Shown here piece by piece: positions 1 through 6,280 of a stretch of DNA of 7,054 nt (position 1 is its first letter; each line of letters begins with the position of its first letter). This DNA comes from an uncultured Acetobacteraceae bacterium (GTDB taxonomy: Bacteria; Pseudomonadota; Alphaproteobacteria; Acetobacterales; Acetobacteraceae). The DNA lies in assembly GCA_937874445.1 (NCBI GenBank), contig CALNAL010000288.1, positions 1-7,054 on the forward strand, written 5' to 3'. The position numbers were made by a program, and so were the translations under genes. Under the pieces are notes generated by a model. It had not been told where the DNA came from. It did no database searches and was given only the letters and a program-made list of their open reading frames with translations.

Positions 1-706
1 GCCCCCCGGCGGCACCGCGCTGCCCACCGGCTCCTGGCGCTACCCCGCCGGCACGCGGGTGCGCGAGCTGGCGGGCTTCGCGGAGGGCGCCTTCTGGGTG
101 CAGGACGCGGCGGCCGCCCTGCCCGCGCGGCTGCTCCAGGTGCGCCCCGGCGAGCGCGTGGCCGACCTGTGCGCCGCGCCGGGCGGCAAGGCGGCCCAGC
201 TCGCCGCGGCCGGCGCCGGACTGGTGGCGGTGGAGCGCGAGCCCGCGCGCATGAAGCGCCTGCGCGAGAACTTCGCCCGCCTCGATCTCTCCGCCACCTT
301 CGTGACGGCCGACGCCACCGATTGGCACCCGGAGGAGCTGTTCGACGCGGTGCTGCTCGACGCCCCCTGCTCGGCCACCGGCACCGCGCGGCGCCACCCC
401 GACGTGCTGCACCTCAAGCGCCCGCGCGATCTCGGCCCTCTCGTGGCGACACAGGCGCATCTGCTGGAGGCGGCGGCGGCCCTGCTGCGTCCCGGCGGGC
501 GGCTGATCTATGCGGTCTGCTCGCTGCAACCCGAGGAGCGCCACGCCACCGGCCCGGGGCTGCTGCCCGACCCGATCCGCCCCGAAGAGGTGCCCGGACT
601 GGAATCGGCGCTCACGCCGGAGGGCACGCTCCTCACCACCCCGGCCCTGTGGCCGGAGCACGGCGGGCTCGACGGGTTCTTCGTGGCCCGCATGACGAAG
701 CCCTGA
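1..706 (+). CDS. rsmB: RsmB/NOP-family 16S rRNA (cytosine-C5) methyltransferase, C-terminal part (5' end outside window)
   Basis: This cytoplasmic SAM-dependent enzyme would methylate C5 of a cytosine in small-subunit rRNA (C967 in E. coli RsmB). The reading frame is open from the first complete codon at base 2, with no stop upstream, so the gene enters from the left. The GTG at 59 is internal, not the true start. Visible family motifs, in order, are FWVQDAAAAL, the SAM-binding loop DLCAAPGGKAAQLAA (about 165-210), motif IV LLDAPCSATGT (about 355-385) with the Pro-Cys pair, and motif VI YAVCSLQPEE with the second Cys, which is the nucleophile in this family. The C-terminus GGLDGFFVARM is typical. 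Odd point: after motif VI the usual helix (E-x-Q-x-x-x-F-L type) is replaced by a short Gly/Pro-rich stretch, RHATGPGLLP. The heparinase-like gene follows on the same strand. Family assignment is firm; assignment to RsmB rather than another NOP paralogue is likely. Confidence 0.9.
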   Translation, partial: PPGGTALPTGSWRYPAGTRVRELAGFAEGAFWVQDAAAALPARLLQVRPGERVADLCAAPGGKAAQLAAAGAGLVAVEREPARMKRLRENFARLDLSATFVTADATDWHPEELFDAVLLDAPCSATGTARRHPDVLHLKRPRDLGPLVATQAHLLEAAAALLRPGGRLIYAVCSLQPEERHATGPGLLPDPIRPEEVPGLESALTPEGTLLTTPALWPEHGGLDGFFVARMTKP

Positions 707-777
707 CCCGCGGCAAACTGGCTGCACAGCGCAGGCGGTGCTTGTAACGCCCGGAGTCTCCTGGGTAGAAGGCGTGA

Positions 778-819
778 ATGTTCTGTTTCCGCATGAGACC
801 AAGCGGGGCCTGCCGATGA
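778..819 (+). CDS. Possible 13-codon leader peptide overlapping the heparinase start
   Basis: The short frame MFCFRMRPSGACR starts at ATG 778 and is preceded by AGAAGG (767-772) at 5-nt spacing. That is the best Shine-Dalgarno match in this gap. Its TGA (817-819) overlaps the ATG (816-818) of the heparinase-like gene in an ATGA arrangement. Ribosomes ending the leader could reinitiate on the downstream gene, whose own upstream region (AAGCGGGGCCTGCCG) offers only a weak binding site. The peptide has no recognisable domain or attenuator-type codon run. It may be chance, because a frame this short arises easily. What is seen is the binding site, spacing and overlap; translational coupling is inference. 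Confidence 0.3.
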   Translation: MFCFRMRPSGACR

Positions 820-2402
820 CCGGATGGTTGCGAGGAACGCGCCGGGTTCTGGCGCGGCTGCCCAGCCTGCGCATGATGCATGTCCCTGACGCACCGGCCC
901 AGTCGGTGCGCGACCCCTGGCCGGGCGATCCGGTACAGGGCGCCGCGCTGCTGAAGGGCACGCTGGCCCTGGAAGGCGGCACGGTGGCGCTGCATGCCGG
1001 CGGCTTCGGCGAGCCCACGGGCACGCCCGTGCTGCGCGCCGCCGTGCACGGCTTCACCTGGCTGCGCGACCTGCGCGCGCTGGGCACCGACGCAGCGCGT
1101 CTGCGCGCCCGCAGTCTGGTCGCCGACTGGATGACGGCCCCGGCGCTCGATCCCATCGCCGAGCGCCCCGACGTCACCGGGGCGCGCATCGCCGCCTGGC
1201 TCGGGCACTACGATTTCTTCGCCGCCTCGGCCGACGATCCCTTCCGCCAGAAAATGATGGCGCGCCTGGTCGCCGACGCCCGCAGCCTCGCCGCCGCCCT
1301 GCCCACCGAGGAGGTGGACGGCCGGGCGCTCACCGCCATCAAGGGGCTGGTCGCCGCGGCGGTGGCCATCTCCGACCATACCACCTTCCTCTCCCGCGCG
1401 CTGCGGGTGCTGCCGCAGGAACTCTCCCGCCAGGTGCTGCCCGACGGCTGCCACGTCGAGCGCAGCCCCGCGCGGATGATGGCGGCGCTGCAGGACCTGG
1501 TGGAGATCCGCGCCCTGCTCCAGGCCAGCCAGACCACCCCGCCGGTGGCGCTCGGCATCGCCATCGAGCGCATGGCCGTGGCCCTGCGCACGCTGCGCCA
1601 TGGCGACGGCGGACTTGCCCTGTTCAACGGCACGCGCGAGGAAACCGCGGCCCTGGTGGAGCTGGTGCTGAGCCAGGCCGGACGCGCCGGACGCGCCCAG
1701 ACCGCGCTGCCCCAGGGCGGCTTCCAGCGCCTGCAGGCCGGGCGCACCGTGCTGATCGCCGATTGCGGCATCCCCACCGGCCCCCGGCTCGACCGCAGCG
1801 CCCACGCCGGCACGCTGAGCTTCGAGCTGTCGGTCGGACGCGACCGCATGATCGTCAACTGCGGCGCCGCCATCGGCGCGAGCGAGCAGTGGCGGGACGC
1901 CCTGCGCGCCACCGCCGCCCACTCCACCCTGGTCATCGCCGACATGTCCTCCTCCGAGATCAAGCCCGAGGGGCTGGGACGGCGGCCGACCCGGGTCGGG
2001 GCACAACGCCAGGAAGCCGCGGGCGCCCACTGGCTCGACGCCAGCCACGACGGCTACGGGGCCCCCTTCGGCGCGACGCACCACCGCCGCCTCTACCTCG
2101 CCGCCTCGGGCGAGGACATCCGCGGCGAGGACCAGGTCGAGGCCGGCAAGCCGCAGCCCTTCGTGGTGCGCTTCCACCTCCACCCCTCGGTGAACGCCTC
2201 GCTGCAGCAGGACGGCGGCGGCGTGCTGCTGCGCCTGCCCTCCGGCAGCGGCTGGCGGCTGCGCGCGGAAGGCGCCCAGCTCACCCTGGAGCGCAGCATC
2301 TATCTCGGCGGCCCCGAGCCGAGGAACTCCGAGCAGGTGGTGCTCACCACCTACGAGGACGGCCCGCAGACCACGAAATGGGCCATCAGCAAGGTCGGCT
2401 GA
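816..2402 (+). CDS. Heparinase II/III-family protein
   Basis: This 528-residue protein is related to heparinase II/III polysaccharide lyases, which cleave uronic-acid-containing polysaccharides by beta-elimination. The substrate here is unknown. From ATG 816, an N-terminal DPWPGD motif (about 33-38) is followed by a helical region resembling the alpha/alpha-toroid (about 75-290). A C-terminal beta-rich domain (about 300-528) carries HAGTLSFELS (His at about 330), RATAAHSTLVI (His at about 369), THHRRLYLA (His at about 422-423) and VRFHLHPSV (His at about 454 and 456). That pattern fits the C-terminal heparinase domain. No signal peptide or membrane segment is visible, which is unusual for a secreted lyase and suggests a cytoplasmic or differently exported protein. 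In-frame GTG codons at 738 and 774 would give longer forms, but neither has a well-spaced binding site, so ATG 816 is preferred. I recall rsmB-heparinase pairing as common in Rhodospirillales. Repeat A begins just after the stop. Confidence 0.85.
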   Translation: MTGWLRGTRRVLARLPSLRMMHVPDAPAQSVRDPWPGDPVQGAALLKGTLALEGGTVALHAGGFGEPTGTPVLRAAVHGFTWLRDLRALGTDAARLRARSLVADWMTAPALDPIAERPDVTGARIAAWLGHYDFFAASADDPFRQKMMARLVADARSLAAALPTEEVDGRALTAIKGLVAAAVAISDHTTFLSRALRVLPQELSRQVLPDGCHVERSPARMMAALQDLVEIRALLQASQTTPPVALGIAIERMAVALRTLRHGDGGLALFNGTREETAALVELVLSQAGRAGRAQTALPQGGFQRLQAGRTVLIADCGIPTGPRLDRSAHAGTLSFELSVGRDRMIVNCGAAIGASEQWRDALRATAAHSTLVIADMSSSEIKPEGLGRRPTRVGAQRQEAAGAHWLDASHDGYGAPFGATHHRRLYLAASGEDIRGEDQVEAGKPQPFVVRFHLHPSVNASLQQDGGGVLLRLPSGSGWRLRAEGAQLTLERSIYLGGPEPRNSEQVVLTTYEDGPQTTKWAISKVG

Positions 2403-2417
2403 TACCGGGCCAAGAAA

Positions 2418-2550
2418 GGGAAGGCTTCTTTTTCCTGAAGGAAAAAGAAGCAAAAAGGACTTTGTTCGTTTGGCTCCGCGGCTGACACAAGCGCAGAGCC
2501 TTAACGGATAAAGCTTTCCTGGTTCTCCTTTCCCGAAAGGAGAACACCTT
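2418..2550. repeat. Intergenic triple-hairpin repeat, copy A
   Basis: This is one of two copies about 90% identical by hand alignment (the other is at 3200-3334). It contains three inverted repeats. The first, 2425-2450, has arms CTTCTTTTTCC / GGAAAAAGAAG around TGAA. The second, 2472-2500, has GGCTC / GAGCC outer arms and matches 10 of 13 positions around ACA. The third, 2522-2545, has arms GTTCTCCTTT / AAAGGAGAAC around CCCG. The ends are also inverted copies of each other (AAGG.. left, ..CCTT right), so the element is roughly palindromic overall. Looser similarity between the copies extends to about 2405-2565. It lies 15 nt after the heparinase stop, where it could form 3'-UTR structure. 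It encodes nothing recognisable. It resembles from memory the AAAGCTTTTTGGTTC-type repeats of Acetobacteraceae; this was not searched. Confidence 0.9.
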
Positions 2551-2670
2551 CCTTGCTGCCTTGCCCCGATCGAGCCCCCCGGCGGTGCCCGTCCGCGTTC
2601 TTCCCGCCGGCCGCATTTCTCAACGGGGTCTTCATCCTTCTGCGCGACCCTGCCGCCCCGGCACAGCAAC

Positions 2671-2675
2671 GGAGG
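2671..2675 (+). promoter_or_regulatory. Ribosome binding site deciding the lipoprotein start
   Basis: GGAGG is followed by five bases and GTG 2681. It is the strongest Shine-Dalgarno match upstream of this gene. It selects GTG 2681 over the in-frame TTG at 2561, which would add 40 residues ahead of an otherwise well-placed signal peptide. Confidence 0.8.
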
Positions 2676-2680
2676 CAGAC

Positions 2681-3172
2681 GTGCGGCGGTGGATCGGAGC
2701 GGCGGCGATAGTCCTGGTCCTGGCAGGAGGGGTCCTGGCAGGATGCCAGAACTCCGCGCAGCGGCCGGCCTGCGCGGTCTGCGCCGCCAACAAGGGTCCC
2801 ACCGAGCTTTCCCGGCACTGGCTGCTGGGGATGAACCCCATGGCCGGCGACCCCGAGCTGCTGCACCCCTTTACCAACCGCTTCATGGCCGATCTCGGCG
2901 GCATGCCCGGGGTGCGCGCCATCGACCTCGCCCCCTCGTGGAACGCCCACCTCTTCCGCACCTCGCCCGACGACCGCATCGAGGTCTCCACCGTGCTGCA
3001 CGGCGGGGGCAACTGCATGGAAATCACCTACACCGTCTATCGCCACGGCACCGAGCACGGGCGCTTCGGCCAGGTCGTGACCCCCCTCTACGCCGGCCCC
3101 GAGCCCGACGGCGCCTGCGTCGATCGCGCCGCCACCCAGCTCTACCTCACCCTGGTGCGCGCCGGGCTGTAG
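2681..3172 (+). CDS. Predicted outer-membrane lipoprotein of unknown function
   Basis: This 163-residue protein starts at GTG, with GGAGG five bases upstream. Residues 2-3 are Arg-Arg. A hydrophobic stretch (about 5-20) leads to the lipobox LAGC, with Cys22 as the lipidated residue. The next residue is Gln, not Asp, so under the usual Lol rule the mature protein would be sent to the outer membrane, facing the periplasm. Just after the anchor is a CAVC motif (Cys31, Cys34). Two further cysteines (Cys112, Cys146) could form disulfides in the periplasm. The mature part is a small globular domain with no further membrane segment. I do not recognise the family. The gene is flanked by repeat copies A and B in the same orientation. 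Its 3' end converges on gatB, so it is not part of the gatCAB operon. I saw no clear promoter between 2551 and 2670. Confidence 0.8.
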   Translation: MRRWIGAAAIVLVLAGGVLAGCQNSAQRPACAVCAANKGPTELSRHWLLGMNPMAGDPELLHPFTNRFMADLGGMPGVRAIDLAPSWNAHLFRTSPDDRIEVSTVLHGGGNCMEITYTVYRHGTEHGRFGQVVTPLYAGPEPDGACVDRAATQLYLTLVRAGL

Positions 3173-3199
3173 CGGGGGCGTTCTTCGCCGGGAAGGTAA

Positions 3200-3334
3200 G
3201 GGAAGGTCTTCTTTTTCCTGAAGGAAAAAGAAGCAAAAAGGACTTTTCCCACTTTGGCTCCGCGTCTGACACAGGCGCGGAGCCTTAACGAACAAAGCTT
3301 TCCTGGTTCTCCTTTCCCGAAAGGAGAACACCTT
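3200..3334. repeat. Intergenic triple-hairpin repeat, copy B
   Basis: This is the second copy of the element at 2418-2550, in the same orientation. It holds three hairpins. The one at 3208-3233 is an 11-bp stem with a TGAA loop, identical to copy A. The one at 3256-3284 has 13-base arms, GGCTCCGCGTCTG / CAGGCGCGGAGCC, around ACA and is fully paired with one T-G wobble, so it is better preserved than in A. The one at 3306-3329 is a 10-bp stem with a CCCG loop, identical to copy A. The outer ends AAGGT (3203-3207) and ACCTT (3330-3334) are inverted, so the whole element is an imperfect palindrome. Looser similarity to A spans about 3188-3347. It fills the gap between the convergent ends of the lipoprotein gene (stop 3172) and gatB (stop 3353), where it could insulate or stabilise both transcripts. 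No T-tract follows the stems, so classical intrinsic termination is not shown. Confidence 0.9.
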
Positions 3335-3352
3335 GCCTTGTCTTGCCTGCGC

Positions 3353-4804
3353 CTACCCCAGGGCGCGCTTGAGGGCCTCGTTGACGAGGGCGGGGTTGGC
3401 CTTGCCCTTCATCTCGCGCATCACCTGGCCGACGAAGAAGCCGAACAGCTTGTCCTTGCCGGACTTGTACTGCGCGACCTTGTCGGCGTTGGCCCCGAGA
3501 ATCCGGGCGATGACGGCATCGATGGCGCCGGTATCGGTCACCTGGCGCAGGCCGCGCTTCTCGACCAGCGCGTCGGGGCTTTCCCCGGTTTCGGCCACCG
3601 CCTCGAAGAGGGTCTTGGCGATCTTGCCGTTGATGGTGCCGTCGGCGATGAGGTCGAGGATGCGCCCCAGCGCCGCGGCGGGAACCGGCGGGTCCTCGAT
3701 GGTGCGGCCGGCCCGGTTGAGCAGCGCGAACAGCTCGCCGGTGACCCAGTTGGCCGCCTGCTTGGCATCGCGCCCCTTCGCCACGGCCTCGAAATAGTCC
3801 GCCGAGGCGCGTTCCGCCACCAGCACGGAGGCGTCGTAGGGGGAAAGCCCGTAGTCCTCCATGAAGCGGGCGCGCCGGTCGTCGGGCAGCTCCGGCAGGG
3901 CGGCCTTCAGCCCGGCCACCCAGGCCGGGTCCAGCTCCAGCGGCAGCAGGTCGGGGTCGGGGAAGTAGCGGTAGTCGTGCGCGTCCTCCTTGGAGCGCAT
4001 CGGGCGGGTCTCGCCGTGGGCGGAATCGAAAAGGCGGGTCTCCTGCACCACCTCCTCGCCGTCCTCCCACACCTGCACCTGGCGCGCGGCCTCGACCTCG
4101 ACCGCCTGCATCACGAAGCGGATGGAGTTGACGTTCTTGATCTCGCAGCGCGTGCGGTAGTCCTCGCCCGGATGGCGCACCGAGACGTTGACGTCGGCGC
4201 GCATGGAGCCCTCCTCCATGTTGCCGTCGCAGGTGCCCAGCGTGCGCACGATGGAGCGCAACTTGCGCAGATAGGCGCCGGCCTCCTCGGGGCTGCGCAT
4301 GTCGGGCTCGCTGACGATCTCCATCAGCCCCACGCCGGCGCGGTTGAGGTCCACGTAGGTCTTGGTCGGGTTCTGGTCGTGCAGGCTCTTGCCGGCATCC
4401 TGTTCGAGATGCAGGCGCGTCACGCCGATCTCGCGCGTCGTGCCGTCCTCGAGTTCGAGGGTGATCGTGCCCTTGCCGACCAGGGGCTTCTCGAACTGCG
4501 TGATCTGATAGCCGAAGGGCAGGTCGGGATAGAAATAGTTCTTGCGGTCGAACCGGCTGACCAGATTGATCTGGGCGCGCAGCCCGAGCCCGGTGCGCAC
4601 CGCCTGGGCGATGCATTCGCGGTTGGGCACCGGCAGCATGCCGGGGAAGGCCGCGTCCACGAAGGAAACCTGCGTGTTGGGCTCGGCGCCGAACGTCGTC
4701 GCGGCGCCGGAAAAGAGCTTCGCCTTGCTGATGACCTGGCAGTGCACCTCCAGGCCGATGACGACCTCCCACACCCCGGTGCGACCCTCGATGGTGTAGC
4801 TCAT
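3353..4804 (-). CDS. gatB: Asp-tRNA(Asn)/Glu-tRNA(Gln) amidotransferase subunit B
   Basis: GatB is the kinase and transamidase subunit of GatCAB. It phosphorylates the side-chain carboxylate of mischarged Glu-tRNA(Gln) or Asp-tRNA(Asn) with ATP, then amidates it with ammonia channelled from GatA. The protein has 483 residues, normal for the family. The N-terminal cradle domain carries VIGLEVH (Glu19 and His21, matching known Mg/ammonia-site residues), KLFSGA, FPGMLPVPN, RKNYFYPDLPFGYQIT and the signature VDLNRAGVGLMEIVSEPDM (151-169). It continues with EEGSMRADVNVSVR and EIKNVNS. The C-terminal YqeY-like tRNA-binding tail (about 335-483) includes INGKIAKTLFE. The start ATG lies 3 nt after the gatA stop, and GGAGG eight bases upstream sits inside the end of gatA. 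It is the last gene of the operon and runs convergently into repeat B. Confidence 0.97.
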   Translation of the reverse strand: MSYTIEGRTGVWEVVIGLEVHCQVISKAKLFSGAATTFGAEPNTQVSFVDAAFPGMLPVPNRECIAQAVRTGLGLRAQINLVSRFDRKNYFYPDLPFGYQITQFEKPLVGKGTITLELEDGTTREIGVTRLHLEQDAGKSLHDQNPTKTYVDLNRAGVGLMEIVSEPDMRSPEEAGAYLRKLRSIVRTLGTCDGNMEEGSMRADVNVSVRHPGEDYRTRCEIKNVNSIRFVMQAVEVEAARQVQVWEDGEEVVQETRLFDSAHGETRPMRSKEDAHDYRYFPDPDLLPLELDPAWVAGLKAALPELPDDRRARFMEDYGLSPYDASVLVAERASADYFEAVAKGRDAKQAANWVTGELFALLNRAGRTIEDPPVPAAALGRILDLIADGTINGKIAKTLFEAVAETGESPDALVEKRGLRQVTDTGAIDAVIARILGANADKVAQYKSGKDKLFGFFVGQVMREMKGKANPALVNEALKRALG

Positions 4805-4807
4805 CGC

Positions 4808-6280
4808 TCAGCCCTCCGCCTGCAGCGCGGGACGCGCCGTGAAATGGGCCGCCTTCTCCAGCGCCCCGGCCACCGCGAACACCGTTTCCTCGTCGAAAGG
4901 CTTTCCCAGCACCTGCAACCCCAGCGGCAGGCCGGAGGAATCCAGGCCGGCGGGCAGCGAGAGGCCGGGAATGCCCGACATGTTGGCAGGCACCGTGAAC
5001 ACGTCGTTGAGATACATCTTCACCGGATCGTCCATCCGCTCGCCCTGCACGAAGGCCGCGGAGGGGGTCGTGGGCGTGAGCAGCGCGTCCACCTTCCCGA
5101 AGGCCTCGGTGAAGTCGCGGCGGATCAGCGCGCGCACCTTCTGGGCACGCAGATAATAGGCGTCGTAGTAGCCGGCGCTGAGCACGTAGGTGCCGATCAG
5201 CACGCGGCGCTTCACCTCGGCGCCGAAGCCGGCGGCCCGGGTGTTCTCGTACATCTCGATGAGGTCCGCGCCCTCCACCCGCGCGCCGAAGCGCACGCCG
5301 TCGTAGCGGGCGAGGTTGGAGGAGGCCTCGGCGGGAGCGACGATGTAGTAGGTGGCCAGGCCGTATTTGGTGTGCGGCAGCGAGACGTCCACGATCTCCG
5401 CCCCCGCGTCCTTCAGCCAGGCCAGGCCCTGCTGCCACAGCGCCTCGATCTCGGGGGGCATGTCGTCGCTGCGGTACTCGCGCGGCACGCCGATGCGCAG
5501 GCCCTTCACGCCGCGCGCGCAGGCGGCGGCGAAATCGGGCACCGCGATGTCGGCGGAGGTGGAATCCTTGGGGTCGAAGCCGGCCATCGAGCCGAGCAGG
5601 ATCGCCGCGTCCTCCACCGTGCGCGCCAGCGGGCCCGCCTGGTCGAGCGAGGAGGCGAAGGCCACGATGCCCCAGCGCGAGCAGCGCCCGTAGGTCGGCT
5701 TGATGCCGACGATGCCGCAGAAGCTCGCGGGCTGGCGGATCGAGCCGCCGGTGTCGGTGGCGGTGGCCCCCAGCGCGATGCGCGCCGCCACCGCCGCCGC
5801 CGAGCCGCCCGAGGAGCCGCCGGGCACCCGCGGCCTGGCGTCGCCGGGCAGGGTCCAGGGGTTGGCGACCGCGCCGAAGGCGGAGGTCATGTTGGAGGAC
5901 CCCATGGCGAACTCGTCGAGATTCGCCTTGCCGAGAAACACCGCGCCGTCACGCAGCAGATGGGCGGTGACGGTGCTCTCGTAGGGCGGCACGAAGGGGC
6001 GCAGGATGTTGCTCGCCGCCGTGGTGCGCACGCCCGCGGTGCAGAAAAGGTCCTTGATGGCCAGCGGGATGCCGGTGAGCGGCCCGCCCTCGCCGCGCGC
6101 CAGCGCCGCATCCGCCGCGGCGGCCTGCTTCAGCGCCAGCTCGGGGGTGGGGGTGATGTAGGCGTTGAGCTTCGGGTTCAGCGCCTCGAGGCGGGAGAGA
6201 TAGGCCTCTGTCAGTTCGGCTGCGGAAAATTTGCGCGCGCGCAGGGCGTCGCGGGCCTCGGCCAGGCTCAGTTCGAACAT
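4808..6280 (-). CDS. gatA: Asp-tRNA(Asn)/Glu-tRNA(Gln) amidotransferase subunit A
   Basis: GatA is the glutaminase subunit of GatCAB. It hydrolyses glutamine and passes ammonia to GatB. It is a 490-residue amidase-signature protein of normal length. The Ser-cisSer-Lys triad is intact: Lys76 in GIPLAIKDLF, Ser156 in VPGGSSGGSAAA and nucleophile Ser180 in DTGGSIRQP, with the 24-residue spacing between serines seen in the family. GIVGIKPTYG and SLDQAGPLARTVEDAA follow, as expected. I chose ATG at 6280-6278, which shares one base with the gatC stop (TGATG), with AGGTGG seven bases upstream. A GTG one codon earlier (6283-6281) would overlap gatC by four bases (GTGA) and cannot be excluded. Both choices imply translational coupling to gatC. 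Three bases separate its stop from gatB. Confidence 0.97.
   Translation of the reverse strand: MFELSLAEARDALRARKFSAAELTEAYLSRLEALNPKLNAYITPTPELALKQAAAADAALARGEGGPLTGIPLAIKDLFCTAGVRTTAASNILRPFVPPYESTVTAHLLRDGAVFLGKANLDEFAMGSSNMTSAFGAVANPWTLPGDARPRVPGGSSGGSAAAVAARIALGATATDTGGSIRQPASFCGIVGIKPTYGRCSRWGIVAFASSLDQAGPLARTVEDAAILLGSMAGFDPKDSTSADIAVPDFAAACARGVKGLRIGVPREYRSDDMPPEIEALWQQGLAWLKDAGAEIVDVSLPHTKYGLATYYIVAPAEASSNLARYDGVRFGARVEGADLIEMYENTRAAGFGAEVKRRVLIGTYVLSAGYYDAYYLRAQKVRALIRRDFTEAFGKVDALLTPTTPSAAFVQGERMDDPVKMYLNDVFTVPANMSGIPGLSLPAGLDSSGLPLGLQVLGKPFDEETVFAVAGALEKAAHFTARPALQAEG

Noticed and set aside
2425..2450. Hairpin 1 of the repeats as a classical Rho-independent terminator
   Set aside because: The stem is AT-rich and its 3' arm is followed by CAAAAAGGACTTT rather than a T-tract on the plus strand. 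The minus strand also lacks a T-run after the stem. The structure is real but intrinsic termination is unsupported.
2579..2616. Inverted repeat CCGGCGG / CCGCCGG upstream of the lipoprotein gene
   Set aside because: It is only 7 bp with about a 21-base loop in GC-rich sequence, which is expected by chance. It has no positional link to the start codon or a promoter.
633..2669. Long minus-strand open frame opposite the heparinase-like gene
   Set aside because: It has the same low-complexity antisense composition and runs through repeat A and into rsmB. The plus-strand gene has recognisable family motifs, and this frame has none.
2561..2680. N-terminal extension of the lipoprotein from TTG 2561
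   Set aside because: It would place 40 extra polar and Pro-rich residues before the signal peptide and lipobox. GGAGG five bases before GTG 2681 gives a far better start.
2418..3334. Repeats as a CRISPR array or as the ends of an insertion sequence around the lipoprotein gene
   Set aside because: There are only two copies, about 650 bp of coding sequence and flank lie between them, there are no spacers, and no transposase is encoded. The copies are direct repeats, each internally palindromic.
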